Assembly: GCA_038146925.1 (NCBI GenBank)
Contig: JAYQSP010000011.1
Span: forward strand, 558,001 to 622,000
Source of the DNA: UBA830 sp038146925
GTDB taxonomy: Bacteria; Pseudomonadota; Alphaproteobacteria; MPNO01; UBA830
Direction of reading: 5' to 3'
Length of the DNA stretch: 64,000 bases
The translations under genes and the position numbers were made by a program. Shown here in pieces: positions 45,097-53,071 of the stretch. The notes beneath the pieces are model-generated. The model did no database searches, had not been told where the DNA came from, and saw nothing but the letters and a program-made list of their open reading frames with translations. How positions within the stretch are numbered: position 1 is the first letter of the stretch; every line of letters begins with the position of its first letter.

Positions 45097-45977
45097 GCCG
45101 CCTGCGAGGACTCGCTCCCCCTATAGGTTCCAAAGGTCAGGCCCTTTTTGCGCAGCCACCGGCGATACATCATCGAGGATCCGTCGGCCTTGATTGCCAT
45201 CTCGTCTTTCGGATCTAGCGGCAGGCCCGGCGGTATCTGGTTTTCGAGGATGCTACGGTCCTGCAGGAAAATTTCCTGCTGGAAATGCACCAGATCCGCC
45301 ATCGTCGACGTGTCGTCGAAGACCAGCATAAAGGTATGTACGTCGCATTCGGCTTCGTCCTTCGGCTGGACGAAGATACCGACGAGATCCCATGCGCCGT
45401 CGACTACCGGGCAGGTTTTGTAGAGAACGGTCACGAACGGCGAACTGACCCGATACATGTATTCGCTGATCTGGCCATCGTCGGCAGACGCGGCGGCCTG
45501 GGGCTGGAAGAAGCTGCAATCCGTCGCCCAGATTTCGTCTTCCGGCTCGCGGATTTCGATCTTGTAATCGTTAACCTCGGTGACCGGTTCTTCGCCCAGG
45601 ATGCCCGTATGCACATACGGGAAGTGAGACATGTCGAGAAAGTTCTCGACGATGCGCAGCGCCGATGCCCGAACCGTGACTGCGCCGACTTTGACCAGTC
45701 GGCGGCCTTCTTCCTGAAATTCCGGCATGTCGAGCGGCGGTTTCTCCGGCGATCCCAGCGTCGTCCAGACATGACCATAATGAATCTGGGCGGGATGTTC
45801 CGTCCCCATGCCGCCATCGGCATTGGTTTCGAACATTCGGGGCCGGTCGCCGTCCAATTCGACGATAATGTCCTGGCCCAGCAATCTGGTATTGCGGCGT
45901 TTGCCGGACGCGATCTCTTCGACCGTCCCGACTGCCTGCCACTCGTTCAGCGCAACGGAATCTGTCGTCCGTGTCAT
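45093..45977 (-). CDS. Rieske-type oxygenase catalytic component with degenerate Rieske domain
   Basis: A 294-residue protein. Its C-terminal two thirds are a Rieske-oxygenase catalytic domain: ENFLDMSHFPYVHTGILG gives the Asp-x2-His-x4-His iron site, and FLQDRSILENQIP gives the third ligand Asp. The N-terminus keeps the outline of a Rieske domain (EWQAVGTVEEIASG, RNTRLLGQDIIVELDGDRP, HYGHVWTTLG), but the Cys-x-His and Cys-x2-His ligands are gone, so it cannot bind the [2Fe-2S] cluster. AAGGAGG precedes ATG 45977. The preceding gene, overlapping by four bases, encodes a protein with an intact Rieske domain. The closest known idea is the NdmC/NdmD arrangement in caffeine demethylation. Confidence 0.78.
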   Translation of the reverse strand: MTRTTDSVALNEWQAVGTVEEIASGKRRNTRLLGQDIIVELDGDRPRMFETNADGGMGTEHPAQIHYGHVWTTLGSPEKPPLDMPEFQEEGRRLVKVGAVTVRASALRIVENFLDMSHFPYVHTGILGEEPVTEVNDYKIEIREPEDEIWATDCSFFQPQAAASADDGQISEYMYRVSSPFVTVLYKTCPVVDGAWDLVGIFVQPKDEAECDVHTFMLVFDDTSTMADLVHFQQEIFLQDRSILENQIPPGLPLDPKDEMAIKADGSSMMYRRWLRKKGLTFGTYRGSESSQAA

Positions 45978-46672
45978 GCGACTACCTCCTTGCGGTTCTG
46001 TTCTTCGATGGCGTTCCGGATGCGACGGGTCCATGCCGACGCATAAAGACGAAGGGCCTGTGTACCGGTGCCGTCCGTGGTGGTCGCCGAGACAACGTGC
46101 AGCTGGGCGCAGTCTTTTCCGCTCGGTTGTATCGCAACTGCCAGCGTCAGTTCCGAAGTCTCGTAGGTGTTCGTCATCAGGAAATAACCCGGCGCGACCT
46201 CCTGTGTCGCCAGTCTGCAGACGTATTGCCGGGTTGCCGCCGGTGAGGCACTGACAGCCGCGGTTCGGCAAAACAGCGGCTCCCCTCCTGCCGGAAATTC
46301 GGGTGGCGGCTCGTCGGGTGTGCCCGCCGCCGTCCAAATCAGTCCGCCCTGATCGGCCGATTGAAAGGCGGGAATGCAATAGTCGTCCGGCGGCGTCATG
46401 TGGGGATGTGCCGGGATGACCTCACACCGCGCGTCGCCCCCGAACCGCCAGCCGTGATAACGGCAGGCGAGGCGGTCTCCGTCGACAAAACCGTATTGAA
46501 GCCGCATGCCGCGGTGGACGCAGCGGTTCTGCCAAACATGGCTCTGACCGTCATCGCCGCGCCACGCGACCCGTTCCTCGCCGAACAGATGAACGGGAAT
46601 GACGTCGCCTGATGCCAGTGCGTCGGAGCCGCCGACGGCGTACCAGGCATTATCGGGGAATTCATCGGACAT
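45974..46672 (-). CDS. Rieske [2Fe-2S] protein lacking the catalytic iron site, partner of the split oxygenase
   Basis: A 232-residue protein. The first about 120 residues are a normal oxygenase Rieske domain: NAWYAVGGSDALASGDV, then CVHRGMRLQYG and CRYHGWRFGG with the two Cys and two His ligands. The rest is short and resembles part of the oxygenase C-terminal fold (YVCRLATQEVAPGYFLMTNT) but has no Asp-x2-His-x4-His motif. It therefore looks like an electron-transfer module made from an oxygenase. It is the first gene of a three-gene operon (Rieske, catalytic, GST) with ATGA overlaps. No flavin reductase is encoded nearby. Confidence 0.8.
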   Translation of the reverse strand: MSDEFPDNAWYAVGGSDALASGDVIPVHLFGEERVAWRGDDGQSHVWQNRCVHRGMRLQYGFVDGDRLACRYHGWRFGGDARCEVIPAHPHMTPPDDYCIPAFQSADQGGLIWTAAGTPDEPPPEFPAGGEPLFCRTAAVSASPAATRQYVCRLATQEVAPGYFLMTNTYETSELTLAVAIQPSGKDCAQLHVVSATTTDGTGTQALRLYASAWTRRIRNAIEEQNRKEVVA

Positions 46673-46768
46673 CGAAACGGACCCACGCTGTAATCGATCT
46701 TCATTCTGTCACCCGCGTGCGCCGAATCCAACTGCGGGTGGATGTCGCACCAAGGAAACAGGCAGTAT

Positions 46769-46785
46769 ATGATTTGCTGAATCAT
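46769..46785. promoter_or_regulatory. Inverted repeat in the divergent promoter region
   Basis: ATGATTTGCTGAATCAT has six-base arms and a five-base spacer. It sits between the start of the split-oxygenase operon (46672, minus) and the SDR gene (46813, plus), 28 bases before the latter. It could be the operator for one or both operons; the cognate regulator is unknown. Confidence 0.4.
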
Positions 46786-46812
46786 CGAACTTAAACCAAA
46801 CGAGAAAAGGCA

Positions 46813-47571
46813 ATGACACAGCTCGAAGGGAAAACGGCGATCGTTACAGGCGCGGCGCAGGGGATCGGCGCGGTCTACGCGCAGGCATTGGCAGCGGAAG
46901 GAGCAAAAGTCTGCCTGTCCGATATTCTCGATACCGGAGACACCGTCGCCGCGATCAAGGACGCCGGCGGTGAGGCGATCGGCATGACGACCGACGTGAC
47001 CGACATGGATGCCTGCGAAGCGATGGTCGCCGAAACCGTATCGGCATTCGGCGGCGCGGACATTCTGGTGACCAACGCCGCATTGTTCGCTGCCCTGGAA
47101 CGTCGCAGCTTTCTCGAGATCGGCGGCGACGAATGGGACAAGGTCATGGCGATCAACACCCGCGGCGTGTTCAACTGCATCAAGGCGGCAGCGCCTGAGA
47201 TGAAGAAGAAGGGATATGGAAAGATTATCAATATTTCTTCCAGCACGATCTATTCCGGTGTTCCGCTCATGCTCCACTATGTCGCGTCCAAAGGCGCTGT
47301 CGACGCGATGACCAAGGCGCTGGCCCGGGAACTGGGCGGTGACGGGATTACGGTGAACACCATTGCGCCCGGGTTTACCATGAGCGACCAGATCGAAGCT
47401 CAGCGCGACAAGCTCGAATTTTACGTCAACCTCAGCCTGACGGGCCGGTCGGTGAAACGGGAACAGACGCCCGACGACCTGCTTGGCGCGCTGATCTATC
47501 TGGCATCTCCCGCGTCCGATTTCGTGACCGGCCAGGCCATCGTGGTCGATGGCGGCATGGTCATGCACTGA
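46813..47571 (+). CDS. SDR family NAD(P)-dependent oxidoreductase
   Basis: A 252-residue classical short-chain dehydrogenase/reductase. It has the cofactor motif TGAAQGIGAVYA (TGxxxGxG), the structural TNAA, the catalytic Ser in INISSSTIYSG and YVASK with the catalytic Tyr and Lys, then the APGFTMSD stretch. The Asp at the end of the second strand (CLSDI) favours NAD over NADP. The start is ATG 46813. It is followed 11 bases on by a VanA-like oxygenase gene, so it probably oxidises an alcohol or cis-diol made by one of the oxygenases here. Confidence 0.92.
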   Translation: MTQLEGKTAIVTGAAQGIGAVYAQALAAEGAKVCLSDILDTGDTVAAIKDAGGEAIGMTTDVTDMDACEAMVAETVSAFGGADILVTNAALFAALERRSFLEIGGDEWDKVMAINTRGVFNCIKAAAPEMKKKGYGKIINISSSTIYSGVPLMLHYVASKGAVDAMTKALARELGGDGITVNTIAPGFTMSDQIEAQRDKLEFYVNLSLTGRSVKREQTPDDLLGALIYLASPASDFVTGQAIVVDGGMVMH

Positions 47572-47582
47572 GGGAGGCGGCC

Positions 47583-48626
47583 GTGACAGCTACCTTTGTC
47601 AGAAATGCGTGGTACGCGGCCTGTTGGGCCGCCGACCTGGAACCCGGTGCTCCTTTGGCCAAGACCATTTTGAGCGAGCCTGTCGTGCTTTGGCGCAATG
47701 CGAACGGTGATCCCGTCGCGCTCGAGGACCGGTGCTGTCACCGCCATTTGCCGCTATCTCTGGGAAAAGTCGCCGGGGACCGGATCCAGTGCGGCTATCA
47801 CGGTCTGGAATTCGACAATTCCGGTTGTTGCGTCGCCGTTCCGGGCCAAAGCCGTGTGCCGCCCGGCGCCGAAATTCGATCGTATCCGGTCCGCGAACGG
47901 CACGCCATGATCTGGATCTGGTGCGGCGATCCGGCATGTGCCGAAGAAGACGATATCCCCGATCTGCCATGGCTCGATCATCCCGACTGGACACAGACCG
48001 GCGGTCATATCCACATGAAGGCGGATTACCGTCTGCTGATCGACAATCTCCTCGATCTCACCCATGTCAGCTATATTCACAAGAACACTATCGCGGGAGA
48101 CCCAAAGGAAGCGCTGGTTCCGGTGAAGACGACCCGCGAAGGCGAGGCCATTCGCGTCGAGCGCTGGATGCTCGGATTTACGGCGCCCCCGATGTACAAC
48201 GAGGCTCGAAAATTCGACGGCGAAGTCGACCGCTGGCAGCTTATCAAGTGGCAGGCGCCATCCACCGTGACACTTGATATCGGCTGTGCCGAGGCTAATA
48301 CGGGCGCACCGGAAGGCGACCGGTCTCAGGGCATTTCGATGTGGTCGAACCATATCATCACGCCGGAGACGGAAACGAGCACCCACTATCACTGGGCGTT
48401 CGCGCGGAATTACAAGCTCGACGACGACAACGTATCCCGGGTGCTGGCGGAGGGCGGTTTGCAAACCTTCATGGAAGACGTCGTCATCCTCGAACGTCAG
48501 CAACAGGCGCTCGACGAGATAGGCGACCGGCCCGTCGTCGATATCAATATCGACAATGCACCGATGCAGTTCCGGAATATTCTCGGCGACATGATCGACG
48601 CGGAGCAACAGGTGGCTGCTGAATGA
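47583..48626 (+). CDS. Rieske oxygenase, vanillate O-demethylase (VanA)-like
   Basis: A 347-residue terminal oxygenase beginning at GTG 47583. The Rieske domain has CCHRHLPLSLG and CGYHGLEFD; the catalytic domain has DNLLDLTHVSYIH (Asp and two His) and FMEDVVILERQQ with the third ligand Asp. Size and order match the VanA/dicamba-demethylase group, which removes O- or N-methyl groups or makes related cuts using electrons from a separate reductase. No VanB-type reductase is adjacent. The stop overlaps the start of the trypsin-like gene by four bases. Confidence 0.88.
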   Translation: MTATFVRNAWYAACWAADLEPGAPLAKTILSEPVVLWRNANGDPVALEDRCCHRHLPLSLGKVAGDRIQCGYHGLEFDNSGCCVAVPGQSRVPPGAEIRSYPVRERHAMIWIWCGDPACAEEDDIPDLPWLDHPDWTQTGGHIHMKADYRLLIDNLLDLTHVSYIHKNTIAGDPKEALVPVKTTREGEAIRVERWMLGFTAPPMYNEARKFDGEVDRWQLIKWQAPSTVTLDIGCAEANTGAPEGDRSQGISMWSNHIITPETETSTHYHWAFARNYKLDDDNVSRVLAEGGLQTFMEDVVILERQQQALDEIGDRPVVDINIDNAPMQFRNILGDMIDAEQQVAAE

Positions 48627-49512
48627 CGGTTTGGGTTGGCTTGCTGATTTGTGCGCTGGCGGTGTTGGCGACGCCTGGCTCTGCTCAGGAAAATTCGGAC
48701 CGGTTGAAGGTTATCAATTGCTACGATGCTGACCGCAATATCGTGCGCCGGGTAGCGCGCTGGAAATGCAAGGGCGAAGAGGTGTCGGACGCGCGCGCGC
48801 AGGAAATCAAGGCCAGTCGCATCCGCCGTGCGAAGCAGCGCATGCAACCCGGCAAGGCCCTGTTTCCCGGCATGCGGATGCGCAGCAGCGGAACGGGTTT
48901 TTTCGTTTCTCCGCACGGACACATGCTGACCAACGACCACGTGGTCGCCGGGTGCCGCCGTATTTCGGTGAAGCCGTCGCAGGAAAAAATCACAAACCCG
49001 CCCGTTTGATCGGCACGGACAAGCCGGACGATCTTGCGGTCATCCAGTATTCGGAGAAACCGCCAGGATATGCGCTGTTCCGAAAACCCCTGAAGTTGAA
49101 GATCGGCGACAAGATCGCCGTGATCGGCCACCCGCTTCACGGGCTGGTGGCGATAAAGCCGATCTACGTGACCGGAAAAGTGCGCGCGTTTCAGGACGAG
49201 AAACTGCGCCGCTGGGGGCGCTTCGCGATCGATGCCGATATCCGCCGTGGCAATTCCGGCGGGCCGGTGATCGACGATCGCGGGTATATCGTCGGCGTGG
49301 TGTCGGCGAAGATCAACACGCCCGCGATGTACCAGAAAACCGGCGTCGTTATGCGAGACATTGGCCTCATCATCCGCCAGGACCGCGCACTCAGATTTCT
49401 TGAACGGTTCAATATTCCCTATTCGGGCAGCGATAGGCGCGAAACGATGCAGGACAAAGCGCTGTTCGATCTGGCCTACGGATTCGTTGCCCGGATCGGT
49501 TGCTGGGGATAG
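48623..49512 (+). pseudogene. Trypsin-like serine protease, frameshifted
   Basis: The first frame gives a signal peptide (WVGLLICALAVLATPGSA), a short basic linker and GTGFFVSPHGHMLTNDHVVA with the catalytic His. It stops after 128 codons at 49009. From about 48990 another frame continues ARLIGTDKPDDLAVIQYSE (catalytic Asp), then RRGNSGGPVIDDRG with the catalytic Ser, to a stop at 49512. Loss of one A in the A6 run near 48990 explains the break, so it may be a sequencing error in an intact gene of about 296 codons. Such periplasmic proteases are unexpected in a catabolic operon; the start overlaps the VanA-like gene stop by four bases. Confidence 0.78.
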
Positions 49513-49525
49513 GACGCGTTTTCGG

Positions 49526-50290
49526 TCAGAAAATCTGAACCCGGTACCCGGTGTCCCGGTAGAAGTTGGTCTGAAGAAATAACGCCTTGCCGGACCGGTT
49601 TCGACCGATCGATTCAATCGATTGAAGGTTTGTGCCGGGCGGAGGAGAGAGGTGCTTTTCAGCGTCGGCGTTCTCGGCGGCGGGACCGATAGATATCTCG
49701 GTTTTGAATATCTCTATACCGTATCTCTGTTTGAGGAACGTGCGGACGTTTTTTCCTTCCAGGTCGGCTGTCGTGAGCGAGAGCATGTCGTTGAACCGGT
49801 CCGCCCGGAGGTGGGTTTCGACATAACAGTTGAAGCTGCCATCGATCCGGTCGAGGCGACTTACCCGCACAAACCCGTTCCGGCATTTCCCCAGGCGCTG
49901 GTCCCAGCGGCCCGAATGCCGGATTTCCGAGATATCGAAAATGCGTGCCCGGACGTCGGAGACCAGCGTTCCGTCCGGGCGTTCGAAATTGAATCTCGAT
50001 ACATCATCAAGCAGGGGAACCGGGTCGCGCACGAATGTTCCGGTTTTCCTGGATCGGCTTAGAACGCCCAAATCAACCAGTTCCCTGAGCGCTTTCTGGA
50101 CGGTGCCCAATGAATAGGGCATCGCGTCCGTAAGTTCGGTTTCAGTCGGCAACCGTTCGCCGGTTTGCAACGCGCCATCGGCAATCGCGTCCTTAATTGC
50201 CGCGACAAGCCTGGCATATTTGGGAGATCGCCTAAGATCTGGGTCGGTGCATCGCGAGGCGAGGCTGGAAAGAATGTCGTCCATCGGCAT
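49526..50290 (-). CDS. GntR family transcriptional regulator (HutC type, UTRA domain)
   Basis: A 254-residue DNA-binding regulator. Residues about 20-90 are a GntR winged helix (YARLVAAIKDAIADGALQTG, then ERLPTETELTDAMPYSLGTV and QKALRELVDLGVLSRSRKTG). The C-terminal about 150 residues fit a UTRA ligand domain (GFVRVSRLDRIDGSFNCYVE, then RAFLK-like and RSGKALFLQTNFYRDTG). I start at 50290 or the Met two codons on; the frame is open further but crosses the operator. It faces the operon starting at 50376, with a perfect palindrome between them, so it probably controls that operon and itself in response to a pathway metabolite. Confidence 0.85.
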   Translation of the reverse strand: MPMDDILSSLASRCTDPDLRRSPKYARLVAAIKDAIADGALQTGERLPTETELTDAMPYSLGTVQKALRELVDLGVLSRSRKTGTFVRDPVPLLDDVSRFNFERPDGTLVSDVRARIFDISEIRHSGRWDQRLGKCRNGFVRVSRLDRIDGSFNCYVETHLRADRFNDMLSLTTADLEGKNVRTFLKQRYGIEIFKTEISIGPAAENADAEKHLSPPPGTNLQSIESIGRNRSGKALFLQTNFYRDTGYRVQIF

Positions 50291-50317
50291 TCGAAATTTG
50301 TGACGGGCGTTGCTTTT

Positions 50318-50333
50318 TATACTATATAGTATA
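50318..50333. promoter_or_regulatory. Perfect 16-bp palindrome, likely GntR operator
   Basis: TATACTATATAGTATA is identical to its reverse complement. It lies 28 bases upstream of the GntR start and 43 bases upstream of the divergent operon, in the only AT-rich stretch here. This is the expected place and symmetry for autoregulation by a GntR/HutC-type dimer. The same sequence could also carry promoter -10 elements. Confidence 0.6.
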
Positions 50334-50375
50334 TAACATTCGTATTGTCTTTGGAAAAAATAGGAGTGCGGGTCG

Positions 50376-50996
50376 GTGGACGACATAAAGGGTGACGACA
50401 TCATGCTGACCGTGTTTCTGAAACACGATCAGTCCCAGGCACTGGACGAATTCCAGACCAAGCTGGACGAGCGCGGGTGGTGGGATAACTTTCCGCCCGA
50501 TGGTGTGGAGGTTGTGTCGTGGAATGTCGTCATGGGCATCGGTCAGATCGCCACGCTGCGGATGCCGCCGTCAAAAATCCAGGCGGTCAATGTCGCGCTG
50601 GAAAAATATGCCTGGGGCGTTTTCCGCACCGAGACCTTCGCGACATACGATTTCATGGCCGTCCGGGAGCGGCTGGCCCGGGAATCGCGGGCCCGTGCAG
50701 GCGGACCGGAGTCCACAAATTCGGCAGGCGGTGAGATCGACAGTGGGGCCGGTGGCGGCGATCATCCGCGCCTCCCGCATAACGGGCTGTATATGGAGCA
50801 GTGGCAGGCTGGCGACGGCAAGGCCGGTCCCTACGAGCAGTCCCTCGGTGATGCGCTGGAAGACGTCTTCGGGCGGGGCATTCACGATCTGACGGGGGTC
50901 GTGGCCGCGCTGAACGAAAAGGGACTGAGTACGCCGGATGGCGGCGTGTGGACGGAGGAAAACTTCGCTGCCGTGATGGATAAACTGGGCCGCTAG
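50376..50996 (+). CDS. Two-domain protein of unknown function with a C-terminal HTH-like segment
   Basis: A 206-residue protein with two parts. Residues about 10-95 form a compact domain (LTVFLKHDQSQALDEFQTKL, VEVVSWNVVMGIGQIATLRM, WGVFRTETFATYDF) like small alpha/beta proteins found beside Rieske oxygenase genes. After a Gly/Ser-rich linker, residues about 133-206 (LYMEQWQAGDGKAGPYEQSL, then GIHDLTGVVAALNEKGLSTP and WTEENFAAVMDKLG) resemble a recombinase-like helix-turn-helix that usually stands alone in similar operons. GTG 50376 has AGGAG eight bases upstream; ATG 50403 is the alternative. It opens the operon with a Rieske oxygenase and RidA. The function is unknown. Confidence 0.7.
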   Translation: MDDIKGDDIMLTVFLKHDQSQALDEFQTKLDERGWWDNFPPDGVEVVSWNVVMGIGQIATLRMPPSKIQAVNVALEKYAWGVFRTETFATYDFMAVRERLARESRARAGGPESTNSAGGEIDSGAGGGDHPRLPHNGLYMEQWQAGDGKAGPYEQSLGDALEDVFGRGIHDLTGVVAALNEKGLSTPDGGVWTEENFAAVMDKLGR

Positions 50997-51010
50997 GCAG
51001 GAGGAGAACC

Positions 51011-52060
51011 ATGGCACAGCAACCGCCCAGATACCGGATCAGCGAGACTGCACGGGGTATTCTCGATACCGGTCTGCGCAATAAATGGTATGGCATCTGC
51101 CGAACGGACAGCGTCGGCGATCGTCCGCTTTCGCTTAAACGCTGGAACCGCGATCTTGTCCTCTGGCGGGACAATGCCGGAGATTATCATCTCCAGGACG
51201 ACCGCTGTCCGCACCGGGGCGCGCCGTTGTCGTTGGCCCGTCACGATGGCGACCGTCTGACCTGCGCCTATCACGGCGTCGAAATCCTCGGCGACGGCAC
51301 AGTCGCCAGTGTGCCCGGAGAACCCGGCTGCGATATGACCGGAACCTGCGCGGTGCACACATATCCGGTCGAAGTTCTGCAAGGCGTTGTCTATGCTTGG
51401 CTGGGAGACGATCTCGGCACGCCCGTCGCGCCGTTCATCCCGCCCGAGAGGCTGACCGGTGACGATTACGATGCGTTTCTCGCCTATGCGGAATGGCGTT
51501 GCCCATACCGTTACATGATCGACAACAACATGGATCCGATGCATGGCGCTTTCCTGCATCAGATTTCCCATTCGATGGCCGAAGGTGCGACCGAGGCCGA
51601 ATTCACGACGCGCAAGACCGATACCGGTTTCGTCTTCGAGAAGAAGGGCCAGAAGGATGTGAATTTTGACTGGTCCGAATGGTATGACGTCGATTTTCAG
51701 GCGGTGTGTCTGGAAATACCCTATCCCGCAACCGGCGGTCCCGGCGGCAGCTTCGGGATTGTTTTTCACATCACGCCCATTGACGAAGGCTCCTGCGCCT
51801 GCTTTTTCTGGCGCCACCGCAAAGTATCCGGCTGGGAACGGAATGCTTGGCGATTTTTATATAAAAACCGGCTTGAAGGACGACACTGGCATGTGCTGGA
51901 ACAGGACCGGCTGATCGCCGAACGCATGGCGGCGGATGCAGACCGTCACGAATACCTGTACGGTCACGACACCGGGGTCGCCCGTGTCCGCAAGCTGATG
52001 GCGGACGAAGCGGAGCGGCAGGCCCGTGCAATGGAAGAAAACGCCCTCGCGGCGCAATAA
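51011..52060 (+). CDS. Rieske oxygenase alpha subunit
   Basis: A 349-residue terminal oxygenase. The Rieske motifs are CPHRGAPLSLA and CAYHGVEI; the catalytic site is DNNMDPMHGAFLH (Asp and two His), with the third ligand Asp in LEQDRLIAERM. The overall length fits monooxygenase-type (VanA/phthalate-dioxygenase-like) enzymes without a beta subunit. GGAGG precedes ATG 51011. It lies between the two-domain gene and RidA in one operon, downstream of the presumed GntR operator. No reductase is present; it may share one with the other oxygenases in this island. The substrate is unknown. Confidence 0.88.
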   Translation: MAQQPPRYRISETARGILDTGLRNKWYGICRTDSVGDRPLSLKRWNRDLVLWRDNAGDYHLQDDRCPHRGAPLSLARHDGDRLTCAYHGVEILGDGTVASVPGEPGCDMTGTCAVHTYPVEVLQGVVYAWLGDDLGTPVAPFIPPERLTGDDYDAFLAYAEWRCPYRYMIDNNMDPMHGAFLHQISHSMAEGATEAEFTTRKTDTGFVFEKKGQKDVNFDWSEWYDVDFQAVCLEIPYPATGGPGGSFGIVFHITPIDEGSCACFFWRHRKVSGWERNAWRFLYKNRLEGRHWHVLEQDRLIAERMAADADRHEYLYGHDTGVARVRKLMADEAERQARAMEENALAAQ

Positions 52061-52072
52061 GGGAGAGAGAAG

Positions 52073-52456
52073 ATGGACAAGATTACCAAAGTATCCGTAA
52101 CGGGCGTCCCCGAACCGGAAGGCAATATTTACAGCAACTGTCTCAAGGTCGGGAACATGCTGATCCTGTCCGGGATGATTGCTCCCGATACCGGCGGCGA
52201 CGCCTATCAGCAATCCGTCGATTGTTTCGAAAAAATAAAATCGCTTATCGTCGGCGCGGGCGGCCGCATGGAAGACGTCGCGAAGCTCACTGTCTATTTG
52301 ACCGACATGGAGAACCGGCTCGCCTTCGGCAAGGCACGCAGCGAATATTTCTCGGGGCGCATGCCGTGTTCGACGCTGGTCGCCATCACCGCACTGGCGG
52401 CTCCCGGCGCGCTGGTGGAAATCGAAGCGACGGCATTTCTCGGCGCGGGCACCTGA
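52073..52456 (+). CDS. RidA/YjgF family protein, active-site Arg apparently replaced
   Basis: A 127-residue RidA-family protein. Family motifs include LILSGMIAPDTGGDAYQQSV and KLTVYLTDMENRLAFGKA, ending in APGALVEIEATA. In classical RidA the C-terminal motif PARS carries an Arg that binds the imine or enamine carboxylate; here it reads MPCST, with Cys 99 in that place. Members without this Arg are not expected to be standard imine deaminases. GGGAGAG precedes ATG 52073. As the last gene of the Rieske operon it may process an unstable oxygenase product. Confidence 0.85.
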   Translation: MDKITKVSVTGVPEPEGNIYSNCLKVGNMLILSGMIAPDTGGDAYQQSVDCFEKIKSLIVGAGGRMEDVAKLTVYLTDMENRLAFGKARSEYFSGRMPCSTLVAITALAAPGALVEIEATAFLGAGT

Positions 52457-53050
52457 TCTAGCTCCCGTTGTTGTTCGGATCAAACTCGTTCGAGGTCACT
52501 GACTGAATTCGCATAGTTTTCTGTAACCCTTCGGACTGGTGTGAAGAGCACCATGACGGTTCGTGAACCTACGACCGAGAGAAGAGGTGGATGATCTCTA
52601 AGCTGAGCCCATTGACAGCAGAGCATATCTATAATGATTTAGACCAGAACGAGTTGGGTTTTCGACGAAGTATGACGTTCAACCCGTCAGGGATGGCATT
52701 TCGCAGCCGCGGGCCATCGAGTCTCTGGCGCATGGAACCGCAATCGGACATGACGGCTATAATATCTCTGCGTCCGGTGAGCCCGGCTCCGTTCGACATA
52801 AGCTGATCGGCAATTATCTTCGCGAGAGAGCCTCCGTGCGGCCTGCGCCGTCAGACTGGCGTTACGTAAAAAATTTTTTTGGCAGCTAGAAACCGGAACC
52901 CTTGGCTCTGCGATGAGGGACGGAGAAATTGCTCGCCGAGGATCTTGAAAAATTCGTAGAGGATCTTCGTGTAGCCATTCCGGCGGCCTTCGACAGTGAT
53001 GAACACGAAAAAAAGAATCCTTAAGGTGTTGATTTCCAGCCGAAGTTAAC

Positions 53051-53070
53051 ATACTATCCAAATAGTCAGT
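53051..53070. promoter_or_regulatory. Imperfect inverted repeat upstream of boxC
   Basis: ATACTATCCAAATAGTCAGT contains ACTAT and ATAGT as inverted five-base arms four bases apart. The half site ATACTAT is the same as in the perfect palindrome 50318-50333 by the GntR gene, which suggests, weakly, a common regulator. Confidence 0.35.
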
Positions 53071-53071
53071 A

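Noticed and set aside
45978..46379. Upstream extension of the catalytic oxygenase component frame, possibly hiding a Rieske domain
   Set aside because: The extension is antisense-like filler in another frame of the preceding Rieske gene and contains no Cys/His ligand motif; AAGGAGG before 45977 fixes the start.
48985..49010. Programmed -1 frameshift in the protease gene
   Set aside because: The A6 run is not in the X-XXY-YYZ register, and no downstream stem-loop was evident; a lost base is simpler.
52591..52806. 71-codon frame before boxC as a small gene
   Set aside because: No ribosome site, no recognisable motif and atypical composition compared with neighbours.
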